Source: an uncultured Eubacterium sp.
GTDB taxonomy: Bacteria > Bacillota_A > Clostridia > Lachnospirales > Lachnospiraceae
DNA: 5,026 nt
Direction of reading: 5' to 3'
NCBI GenBank assembly: GCA_947653505.1
Contig: CANTHI010000320.1
Span: forward strand, 1 to 5,026
The notes under the pieces were generated by a model. That model was not told the DNA's origin and searched no databases. It saw only the letters and a list, made by a program, of their open reading frames with translations. Positions 1 through 5,026 of the stretch are shown one piece after another. Numbering within the stretch: the stretch's first letter is position 1; each line of letters opens with the position of its first letter. The translations under genes and the position numbers were made by a program.

Positions 1-67
1 ACTGGATGCAGAATACTTAGAACTTCTTGCATTCTGGAAAAGGAACAGGCAGACAAATCCCCGCCTC

Positions 68-148
68 CCATCCGGCGTCCGCATAGCCAAAATATAACAT
101 TTTTATGTAAATTGTTGCACTCTCCGATAAAGTCCGCGCCTATGGGGC
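68..148 (-). repeat. Left copy of inverted intergenic repeat
   Basis: Read on the minus strand, this segment matches the plus strand at 4938-5026. The strongest part is 68-119. It holds 22 identical bases (68-89, beginning TGGCTATGCGG on the minus strand), an 11-base variable spacer with 6 matches, and 19 identical bases TGCAACAATTTACATAAAA (119-101), giving 47 of 52 matches. Weaker similarity continues through CATAGG(C/T)GCG(G/A)ACTT to a GC-rich block around 144-153, with at least one one-base length difference. The copy begins just after the rsiV-like stop codon, so it lies in the 3' region of that unit. No transposase lies inside the window. It could be a miniature mobile element, a repeated RNA motif or a duplicated gene fragment. 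The repeat is plainly visible, but its nature is unknown. Confidence 0.8.
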
Positions 149-173
149 CGCTTCCCCACAAGCGCACAGCCCC
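144..173 (-). terminator. GC-rich hairpin after rsiV-like gene, no T-tract
   Basis: Four bases past the rsiV-like stop codon, the minus-strand transcript can form a 10-bp stem. GGGGC pairs with GCCCC and CGCTT pairs with AAGCG, around a GTGGGG loop, with a TGTG bulge on the 5' side. The stem is followed by ATAGGCGCGG, not a run of T, so it is not a standard intrinsic terminator. It may act as a 3'-end stabiliser or a weak terminator. It overlaps the outer part of the left repeat copy, and the right copy does not keep the same pairing. Confidence 0.35.
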
Positions 174-176
174 CTC

Positions 177-1106
177 TCATTTGCGGATTCCTTCCAGCAC
201 TTCCCGCGGAATCTCAAACTCCACAGCGCCCATATACATTGGTGCCACGTCCCCCTCATCAAATGCGATCACCACGTTACCTGTTTTATTCAGATAAAAC
301 GACACATCTTCCGCAATCTCATGAAAGTTCCATTCTTCCACTTCATTGTCCAGCCAGTATGTGACATTTTCATCCGCTGCCATCTGAGCCTGCATCTGCT
401 GTATGATATTTTCGCTAATCGGCGTAATATAATCCGCTCCTTCTTTAAAAATATCGCCCAGCTTCAGCCGTTCTCCGGTACGCAGGTCAATCGTATAATA
501 ATAATTCCACTGGTATCCGCTGCCAGCACCCTGATAGCAGCCCAGCTTCAGGGTAAAATATTCCTCTGTTGCTGTCAGCACCTCGCTGTTTGTCACAATA
601 TCCTGATAACCGTACTCATGCTGCAGATTTTTTTCAAACTCTTCCACCAGCTCATCTGTAATTCTGCGGATTTCTTCATTGATCTCTTCTGTCGTCTGCT
701 TCAGCTTTTCCTGGGCTTCCCCATTCTCCGCCTTTCCTTCTATCATCAGCTCCGGAACTTTGATATCGGCCATATTCCGGTCTGATTCATATTCATAGTT
801 CCGAAACGTTACAGCTTCTATGAGATGACCAATCACCGGAATCTGCTCCATTGCATCTGCTGCAGCTGCGGATGTATTTGGCAGGACGATAAACACTCCC
901 AGAAATACTGCCGCCGCTGCCGTATATTTTATAATTCTGGCTTTTTTCTGCTCTTTCTGATTCTCCGTCTGTGCGTTCTTCATTGTGGAGCGTAACTGCT
1001 CCAGCTGTTCTTCTGACATCTCCTGTTGCTGATATCCGGCCTTTAGCCGCAGAAGTCCCTCTTCCAGCCTGTCCAGCTGTTCCCTTCTTTCTGCAAAATT
1101 AATCAT
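177..1106 (-). CDS. rsiV: RsiV-like membrane anti-sigma factor (DUF3298 type)
   Basis: The predicted protein has 309 residues and probably holds the upstream-encoded ECF sigma factor inactive at the membrane. Residues 1-60 are charged and helical, ending in KKARIIK, and fit a cytoplasmic sigma-binding segment. Residues 61-77 form one hydrophobic membrane helix, followed by TSAAAADA, where signal-peptidase-like AxA sites occur. Residues about 98-309 would be outside the cell. A long acidic helix (about 130-165) precedes TLKLGCYQGAGSGYQWNYYY and YTIDLRTGERLKLGDIF (204-220), which resembles the DUF4163/DUF3298 region of RsiV. In B. subtilis, RsiV binds lysozyme and is then cut by signal peptidase and an intramembrane protease, releasing SigV. 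Transfer of that mechanism here is inference. The ATG at 1106 is chosen because CAGGTGATG lies just upstream and because it avoids overlapping the sigma gene. An in-frame start at 1241 would add 45 residues read from the sigma coding region. The stop is TGA. The gap to the sigma gene is 23 bases, so the two are probably one operon. B. subtilis RsiV is slightly shorter, about 285 residues from memory. Confidence 0.82.
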   Translation of the reverse strand: MINFAERREQLDRLEEGLLRLKAGYQQQEMSEEQLEQLRSTMKNAQTENQKEQKKARIIKYTAAAAVFLGVFIVLPNTSAAAADAMEQIPVIGHLIEAVTFRNYEYESDRNMADIKVPELMIEGKAENGEAQEKLKQTTEEINEEIRRITDELVEEFEKNLQHEYGYQDIVTNSEVLTATEEYFTLKLGCYQGAGSGYQWNYYYTIDLRTGERLKLGDIFKEGADYITPISENIIQQMQAQMAADENVTYWLDNEVEEWNFHEIAEDVSFYLNKTGNVVIAFDEGDVAPMYMGAVEFEIPREVLEGIRK

Positions 1107-1129
1107 ATCATCACCTGCCTGTTCTGGTC

Positions 1130-1711
1130 TTACGTTCCTGCCTGAATATTCCGGTTTCTGCGCCCTGCCGCCGGACTGGAGGATGTAGTCTGCCGCGCTT
1201 CTTCTGATTCTGAGAGAACATCGCGTAGCTTTTTCATACACCGGTACAGCCTGCTTTTTACTGTGCTTACATTTTCATCCAGAATCTCCGCGATCTCCTC
1301 CAGCTTTTTATCTTCAAAATACTTCAATATCACAACTGCCCGTTCCTTCTCCGGCAGTGAATCCAGCGCTCTTTGCAGGTCGATATCTTCGTAGTGGTCT
1401 TCCCTGCTGCCGGTTTCCAGGCCAGTTTCCTCCTGCATCGCTTCATAAGATACATATTTCGGCTGTCTCAGATATCCAAAACACTCATTCAGCATAATCC
1501 GGTATACCCAGGTACCCGCATATTCCGGCTGCTTTAGTGTATGACAGCCCCGCAGCGCCTTATAGGCCCCATTCTGCACAATATCACTGGCATCCTGCGC
1601 ATGATGCGTATAGCCGTAAGCGAGCCGGTAGTACTGGTTATAATGTTCCAGAATAATCTGTTCCACAAGCTCCCTGTTTTTCTTCTCTTTTTTTCCGGTA
1701 AAAATATTCAA
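1130..1711 (-). CDS. sigV: ECF RNA polymerase sigma factor, SigV-like
   Basis: The predicted protein has 193 residues and would direct RNA polymerase to stress promoters. Region 2 spans about residues 18-85 and includes the typical DASDIVQNGAYKAL stretch (40-53) and TWVYRIMLNECFGYLR (67-82). Region 4 spans about 111-165, with SLPEKERAVVILKYF followed by the helix-turn-helix KLEEIAEILDENVSTVKSRL (136-155). The tail after about 168 is rich in Ser, Arg and Asn, and is longer than I expect for this family (B. subtilis SigV is about 166 residues from memory). The start chosen is TTG at 1711-1709, nine bases after GGGAGG (1726-1721). The open frame continues upstream to an ATG at 2032, but that 107-residue extension has no recognisable domain and contains the likely promoter. 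The neighbouring RsiV-like gene suggests a sigma/anti-sigma pair of the ECF30/SigV kind. Membership of the sigma-70 ECF family is firm. The SigV name rests on the partner gene. Confidence 0.85.
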   Translation of the reverse strand: MNIFTGKKEKKNRELVEQIILEHYNQYYRLAYGYTHHAQDASDIVQNGAYKALRGCHTLKQPEYAGTWVYRIMLNECFGYLRQPKYVSYEAMQEETGLETGSREDHYEDIDLQRALDSLPEKERAVVILKYFEDKKLEEIAEILDENVSTVKSRLYRCMKKLRDVLSESEEARQTTSSSPAAGRRNRNIQAGT

Positions 1712-1726
1712 GTCATCCCACCTCCC
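1709..1726 (-). promoter_or_regulatory. Ribosome binding site deciding a TTG start
   Basis: Minus-strand GGGAGG (1726-1721) is followed by TGGGATGAC and then TTG. The nine-base gap to TTG is well suited to initiation. The nearer ATG (1716-1714) is only four bases from GGGAGG and reads ATG ACT TGA, a two-codon frame that stops on top of the TTG. No other in-frame start nearby has as good a site, so TTG is preferred. Confidence 0.65.
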
Positions 1727-1752
1727 TGCTGCCGTTATTCCGCGCCTGTACC

Positions 1753-1784
1753 GGGCAGCGCTGGCATTTATGGCCAGTCTGCCC
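1753..1784 (-). promoter_or_regulatory. Stable hairpin in sigma gene leader
   Basis: The minus-strand leader can fold as GGGCAG (1784-1779) with CTGCCC (1758-1753) around an inner stem CTGGC/GCCAG (1777-1773 with 1765-1761), closing a seven-base loop CATAAAT. Eleven base pairs form in total, with a 1-by-2 internal loop. No T-run follows, so it is not an intrinsic terminator. It lies about 26 bases before the GGGAGG ribosome binding site and downstream of the predicted ECF promoter, so it would be in the 5' untranslated RNA. A competing pairing, GGCCGGT with ACTGGCC, is also possible just upstream. A regulatory role is only inference. Confidence 0.4.
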
Positions 1785-1817
1785 ATAAGCAGAAACACCG
1801 CACCGGCCTTATAAAAC

Positions 1818-1848
1818 ATTAGATTGGATCCGCTGGAAAAAAGTTTCA
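1818..1848 (-). promoter_or_regulatory. Probable ECF-sigma promoter for sigma/anti-sigma unit
   Basis: The minus strand reads TGAAAC (1848-1843), then TTTTTTCC, and ATCTAAT at 1824-1818. ECF factors of the SigV/SigW/SigM group recognise a -35 TGAAAC-like box, often followed by T-runs, and a -10 CGTC-like box; CGTCTAA is the form I associate with SigV-like factors. Here AATCTAA stands in place of CGTCTAA, so the -10 is degenerate at two positions, and the spacing is about right (AAC, 17 bases, AATC). Transcription would start near 1811 and give a leader of about 100 bases. This supports autoregulation of the operon. Confidence 0.6.
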
Positions 1849-2065
1849 TTTCAATATTTTTTATACAATCGTTTCTATCGACGCGACAATATCCATTTTC
1901 GCAATAGAACGCAATGGAACAGCCGTTGCCGTCAGACAGGCTGTCATGGATATGACGGATGCCTGGGCCATTGACAAATACGGGATCGCACCAGTTATCC
2001 AGCCATCGTTCAAACTGCTCCCCGGTCTGCATGTTTCCTCAACGTTGGATAAACTTCCGAATAAT
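1849..2065. other. Intergenic region upstream of sigma operon
   Basis: Between the serS-side repeat fragment and the ECF-like promoter I see no convincing gene. The frame from an ATG at 2032 (preceded by GAGG) runs in phase into the sigma gene but has no recognisable domain. A possible weak vegetative promoter on the minus strand has TTGTCG (1889-1884), 18 bases, then TATAAA (1865-1860), and could give basal expression of the sigma operon. A short inverted repeat, TCCATT with AATGGA, and a direct repeat of TTCNATTGCG-like sequence lie near 1892-1919. No T-box, riboswitch or tRNA is visible. Confidence 0.4.
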
Positions 2066-2098
2066 TCCCTAATCCAGCGTCCGCAAGGCCATTATATG
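2066..2098 (-). repeat. Short diverged third copy of repeat end
   Basis: On the plus strand, 2072-2097 matches 70-95 of the left repeat copy at 21 of 26 positions, with shared blocks ATCC, GCGTCCGCA, GCCA and ATAT. It has the same orientation as the left copy. The flanking minus-strand part, GGACGCTGGATTAGGGAA, also matches 4928-4945 at 17 of 18 positions. It lies about 17 bases beyond the serS terminator. It lacks the TGCAACAATTTACAT half of the element, so it is either a remnant or the conserved submotif alone. Confidence 0.55.
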
Positions 2099-2114
2099 CT
2101 TACGCCTGCAAATC

Positions 2115-2149
2115 AAAAAAACGGCATAGCCCGCAAGCTACGCCGTTTC
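2115..2149 (-). terminator. Intrinsic terminator of glyA-serS unit
   Basis: The minus strand reads ACGGCGTAGC, loop TTGCGG, then GCTATGCCGT. This is a 10-bp stem with one G-T wobble, extended by flanking A-T pairs and followed by seven T residues. It begins about 65 bases after the serS stop codon and is a classical Rho-independent terminator for minus-strand transcription. On the plus strand only three T residues follow, so it is one-directional at best. Confidence 0.93.
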
Positions 2150-2213
2150 CAAAAGCCTGTTTCATACTGTCTTGTGAGTGCATCCCTCAGATAACAGTTT
2201 TTGGGTCTGTCAT

Positions 2214-3503
2214 TTATTTTTTCGGAATCAGCTTCTCTTTTCCGCCCATATACGGCCGCAAAGCCTCTGGCACATTGACACTGCCGTCAGCATTCAGATT
2301 ATTTTCCAGAAAAGCGATCAGCATCCGTGGCGGAGCCGCTACCGTGTTATTTAATGTGTGCGCAAAATATTTGCTATTCTGCTTCGATTTCACACGGATT
2401 TTCAGTCTTCTTGCCTGTGCGTCTCCAAGATTGGAGCAGCTTCCGACTTCAAAGTATTTTTTCTGGCGCGGAGACCATGCTTCTACATCGCAGGATTTCA
2501 CTTTTAAGTCTGCAAGATCACCGGAACAGCATTCCAGCGTCCGTACCGGAATGTCCAGACTGCGGAACAGGTCTACGGTATTCTGCCACAGTTTGTCGTA
2601 CCACTGCATGGATTCTTCCGGTCTGCATACGACGATCATTTCCTGCTTTTCAAACTGATGAATCCGGTAAACTCCGCGTTCCTCGATGCCATGCGCTCCT
2701 TTCTCCTTTCTAAAGCACGGAGAATAGCTTGTCAGCGTATAAGGAAGGCTTTCTTCCTCCTGTATCGTATCGATAAATTTGCCAATCATGGAATGCTCTG
2801 AAGTACCGATCAGGTACAGGTCTTCCCCTTCGATTTTGTACATCATCGCATCCATTTCTTCAAAGCTCATCACTCCGGTTACTACATTGCTGCGGATCAT
2901 GAACGGCGGTACACAATACGTAAAGCCGCGGTCAATCATAAAATCTCTGGCATAGGAAATTACCGCGGAATGCAGCCTTGCAATATCCCCCATCAGATAA
3001 TAAAAGCCATTTCCAGCTACTTTTCCTGCAGCATCCAGATCGATACCGTCAAACCGTTCCATAATCTGTGTATGATAAGGCACTTCAAAATCCGGCACCA
3101 GCGGTTCCCCGTATTTTTGAATCTCAACATTGCAGGAATCATCCGGTCCGACCGGTACCGAAGGATCAATCATATTCGGAATGACCATCATGTTGTTTAA
3201 AATCTTTTCCTGCAGCTCTTTTTCCTGCGCTTCGAGCTCTTCCAGCCGCTTTGCGTCTGCTGCCACCTGCGCCTTGACTGCCTCAGCCTCTTCTTTATTC
3301 CCCTGTTTCATCAGCGCGCCAATTTGTTTGGACAGCTGATTTCTGCTGGCTCTTAATGTGTCTGCCTCCTGTTTTGCCTTACGCGCCTGCGCGTCCAGTT
3401 CAATGACTTCGTCTACGAGAGGAAGCTTTTTTTCCTGAAATTTCTTCCGGATATTCTGCTTTACAAGCTCCGGATTTTCCCTGACAAATTTAATATCTAA
3501 CAT
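2214..3503 (-). CDS. serS: Serine--tRNA ligase (seryl-tRNA synthetase)
   Basis: This class II synthetase activates serine with ATP and attaches it to tRNA-Ser (and tRNA-Sec where present) in the cytoplasm. The 429-residue length is normal. Residues 1-25 (MLDIKFVRENPELV) are the family's typical start. About 26-104 form the long two-helix coiled-coil arm that grips the tRNA. The catalytic domain follows, with the serine-site TSE at 234-236, motif 2 from FRKEKGAHG (264-272) through RIHQFEKQE (280-288), the conserved SCSNLGDAQARR (355-366), and motif 3 NNTVAAPPRMLIAFLEN (385-401) with its Arg at 393. The details differ from the E. coli type, where motif 2 is closer to FRSEAGSYGRDTRG and motif 3 reads GLAVGR. 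This form looks more like the archaeal-style SerRS seen in some clostridia, but all class II landmarks are present. The ATG follows GGAGG with a seven-base gap. The gene lies 29 bases after glyA, and its terminator is at 2149-2115. No T-box leader is present, so expression is likely from the glyA promoter. Confidence 0.97.
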   Translation of the reverse strand: MLDIKFVRENPELVKQNIRKKFQEKKLPLVDEVIELDAQARKAKQEADTLRASRNQLSKQIGALMKQGNKEEAEAVKAQVAADAKRLEELEAQEKELQEKILNNMMVIPNMIDPSVPVGPDDSCNVEIQKYGEPLVPDFEVPYHTQIMERFDGIDLDAAGKVAGNGFYYLMGDIARLHSAVISYARDFMIDRGFTYCVPPFMIRSNVVTGVMSFEEMDAMMYKIEGEDLYLIGTSEHSMIGKFIDTIQEEESLPYTLTSYSPCFRKEKGAHGIEERGVYRIHQFEKQEMIVVCRPEESMQWYDKLWQNTVDLFRSLDIPVRTLECCSGDLADLKVKSCDVEAWSPRQKKYFEVGSCSNLGDAQARRLKIRVKSKQNSKYFAHTLNNTVAAPPRMLIAFLENNLNADGSVNVPEALRPYMGGKEKLIPKK

Positions 3504-3532
3504 ATGATTTCCTCCAAAAACACGAACCGCTT

Positions 3533-4774
3533 CTATTTTAATGGATATTTTGCTGTCAGTGCCTGTGTGATTGCCAGTGCCTGCTCTGCCGCCGCTTCTC
3601 CTTCTTTGATCATCATCGCAATTGCCTGCGCAATCTGATCCATATCCTGCGTATTCATTCCTCTTGAAGTAACCGCAGGCGTTCCCAGACGGATTCCGCT
3701 CGTTACGGTTGGTTTTTGCGGATCGTTCGGAATCGTATTTTTATTTGCCGTAATATGCGCCAGATCCAGTCTTGCTTCCACTTCTTTTCCGGTCAGTCCG
3801 AATCCGGTCAGATCAATAAGCATCAGGTGGTTATCCGTACCGCCGGATACAATGCCAATGCCGCGGTCCATCAATCCTTTGCATAATGCCTGCGCATTAT
3901 CTACCACATTCTGCTGGTACACTTTAAACGAAGGATCCAGCGCTTCTTTCAGGCAGACAGCCTTAGCCGCAATGACATGCATGAGCGGACCACCCTGAAT
4001 GCCTGGAAATACTGCTTTATTAAACTTAAATTTCTTCGCCAGCTCCGCATCCCTGCATAAGATCATACCGCCTCTCGGACCACGCAGTGTTTTATGCGTC
4101 GTCGTCGTCACAACATCCGCGTAAGGTATCGGCGACGGATGCAGCCCTGCCGCTACCAGTCCTGCAATATGCGCCATATCTACCATCAGATAAGCGCCAA
4201 CCGCATCCGCTGCTTCCCGGAATTTCTGAAAATCAATCGTACGCGCATAAGCCGATGCTCCCGCAATAATCATTTTCGGCTTACATTCCTTTGCGGTCTC
4301 TATCAGTTTATCATAATCAATAAAGCCTTCATCATTGACACCATAAGGAACAATCTTAAAATATGTTCCGGAAAAATTCACAGGACTTCCGTGTGTAAGA
4401 TGTCCGCCGTGGTCAAGGTTCATACCCATAACCGTATCCCCCGGCTGCAGCAGCGCAAACTGTACTGCCATATTCGCCTGCGCACCGGAATGCGGCTGTA
4501 CATTTGCATATTCACAGCCAAACAGCTGTTTTGCGCGCTCTCTGGCCAATTCTTCAACGACATCCACACATTCACAGCCGCCATAATATCTGTGCCCCGG
4601 ATATCCTTCTGCGTATTTATTTGTCATAACACTGCCCATCGCAGCCATAACTGCCGGACTTACCCAGTTCTCAGACGCGATCAGCTCAATATGGCTGTTC
4701 TGTCTGTCCAGCTCAGCCGTAATCGCAGCCGCCGTCTCTGTATCTACTGCCTGAATATCTTCCAATGTGTACAT
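3533..4774 (-). CDS. glyA: Serine hydroxymethyltransferase
   Basis: This PLP enzyme converts serine and tetrahydrofolate to glycine and 5,10-methylene-tetrahydrofolate, supplying one-carbon units for purines, thymidylate and methionine. The 413-residue length fits bacterial enzymes. Visible landmarks are [12 protein letters not shown] (31-42), [15 protein letters not shown] (52-66), the PLP phosphate-binding SGAQAN (96-101), VDMAHIAGL (198-206) with the cofactor-contacting Asp and His, [14 protein letters not shown] (223-236) with the Schiff-base Lys at 228, and [14 protein letters not shown] (359-372) with the substrate-carboxylate Arg at 362. All key residues are present. The start ATG at 4774 follows AGAGAGGAG with about ten intervening bases, slightly long but acceptable. 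The stop is TAG. It is the first gene of a two-gene unit with serS, which ties serine supply to serine charging. The leader is only about 40 bases, too short for a glycine riboswitch or T-box. Confidence 0.98.
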   Translation of the reverse strand: MYTLEDIQAVDTETAAAITAELDRQNSHIELIASENWVSPAVMAAMGSVMTNKYAEGYPGHRYYGGCECVDVVEELARERAKQLFGCEYANVQPHSGAQANMAVQFALLQPGDTVMGMNLDHGGHLTHGSPVNFSGTYFKIVPYGVNDEGFIDYDKLIETAKECKPKMIIAGASAYARTIDFQKFREAADAVGAYLMVDMAHIAGLVAAGLHPSPIPYADVVTTTTHKTLRGPRGGMILCRDAELAKKFKFNKAVFPGIQGGPLMHVIAAKAVCLKEALDPSFKVYQQNVVDNAQALCKGLMDRGIGIVSGGTDNHLMLIDLTGFGLTGKEVEARLDLAHITANKNTIPNDPQKPTVTSGIRLGTPAVTSRGMNTQDMDQIAQAIAMMIKEGEAAAEQALAITQALTAKYPLK

Positions 4775-4821
4775 AAATGAAAAGCTCCTCTCTTCTGACT
4801 TTTACAATCGTATCAGGCATA

Positions 4822-4850
4822 ATTATATATGGACGGGGTCATAATTTCAA
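4822..4850 (-). promoter_or_regulatory. Vegetative (sigma-A type) promoter of glyA-serS
   Basis: The minus strand has TTGAAA (4850-4845), a 17-base spacer and TATAAT (4827-4822), close to the housekeeping consensus. Transcription would start near 4815, about 40 bases before the glyA ATG. No operator or attenuator structure was recognised between the start site and glyA, so expression is probably largely constitutive. Confidence 0.88.
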
Positions 4851-4927
4851 GTAGTAAATGGAAAAATCAATGAAAACATGCATGAGGCATTGGCTGGATA
4901 GATCATGTGTTACATTCTGGAGAATTG

Positions 4928-5026
4928 GACGCTGGATGAGGGAACCGGCCCATAGGTGCGAACTTAAGAACAAATGCAACAATTTACATAAAAGTGTTGC
5001 GTATTGGCTATGCGGACGCCGGATGG
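4928..5026 (+). repeat. Right copy of inverted intergenic repeat, cut by window end
   Basis: The plus strand here matches the minus strand of 148-68. The core is TGCAACAATTTACATAAAA (4975-4993), an 11-base spacer, and 22 identical bases from 5005 to the last base of the window. The match may continue beyond the window. Outward similarity includes CGGCCC-CATAGG (4946-4955). A submotif, GGACGCTGGATGAGGGAA (4928-4945), recurs near-identically at 2066-2083 on the other strand and resembles the GCGGACGCCGGATGG end of this same copy, so the element may contain an internal repeat. In this copy GCAACA and TGTTGC (4976-4981 and 4995-5000) can pair around a 13-base loop. It lies about 75 bases upstream of the glyA promoter and points away from glyA. 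Function is unknown. Confidence 0.8.

Noticed and set aside
10..36. Short inverted repeat AGAAT...ATTCT near the left edge
   Set aside because: The five-base arms with a long A/T-rich loop are expected by chance, and nothing adjacent supports a function.
1107..1241. Longer start of the anti-sigma gene at 1241
   Set aside because: The added 45 residues would be read from within the sigma coding sequence in another frame. The ATG at 1106 has a ribosome binding site and leaves a normal 23-base operon gap.
1712..2032. In-frame N-terminal extension of the sigma gene to an ATG at 2032 (300 residues in total)
   Set aside because: The extra 107 residues show no recognisable domain, are Cys-rich and irregular, contain the probable ECF promoter, and would make the protein far longer than ECF factors. 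The GGGAGG-TTG start fits the family length better.
1946..2194. 82-codon plus-strand frame across the serS terminator and repeat fragment
   Set aside because: It reads through the antisense of a strong terminator, shows no recognisable motif or clear ribosome binding site, and is probably a chance frame.
2150..2213. Possible T-box or riboswitch remnant between serS and the sigma operon
   Set aside because: It lies downstream of serS, and no T-box consensus or riboswitch core was seen. The only clear structure nearby is the serS terminator.
4094..4780. 228-codon plus-strand open frame opposite glyA
   Set aside because: It is antisense to a clearly conserved gene, is rich in Arg, Cys and His as expected for a mirror frame, and shows no recognisable motif.

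Overview
The window looks like a piece of a Clostridia chromosome, most likely Lachnospiraceae. I infer this from moderate GC content, strong GGAGG-type ribosome binding sites, an RsiV-type anti-sigma/ECF sigma pair, and a seryl-tRNA synthetase of the form I associate with gut clostridia. I ran no database search, so the taxonomy is inference. All four confident genes lie on the minus strand in two transcription units.

Unit 1 (right to left, about 4850 to 2115) is glyA-serS. A near-consensus vegetative promoter (TTGAAA, 17 bases, TATAAT) lies about 50 bases upstream of glyA, which encodes serine hydroxymethyltransferase. serS (seryl-tRNA synthetase) follows 29 bases after the glyA stop with its own strong ribosome binding site. 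A textbook hairpin plus T-tract terminator ends the unit. The pairing links an enzyme that interconverts serine and glycine with the enzyme that charges tRNA with serine.

Unit 2 (about 1848 to 177) encodes an ECF sigma factor and, 23 bases later, its probable membrane anti-sigma factor of the RsiV/DUF3298 type. A sequence resembling an ECF promoter (TGAAAC then ATCTAAT) lies upstream of the sigma gene, which suggests autoregulation. The sigma gene probably starts at a TTG codon behind a GGGAGG site. The longer reading frame running upstream to 2032 is probably fortuitous. In the B. subtilis model such a pair senses lysozyme or cell-wall damage.

The most unusual feature is a repeat family in the gaps. 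Two copies of a roughly 80-90 base sequence lie at the two ends of the window in inverted orientation: 68-148 on the minus strand and 4938-5026 on the plus strand, where it is cut by the window end. Their 52-base core matches at 47 positions. A shorter diverged copy of one end lies just beyond the serS terminator (2066-2098), and a related submotif lies at 4928-4945. This looks like a dispersed intergenic element of unknown function. No CRISPR array, tRNA, rRNA, transposase or riboswitch was recognised.
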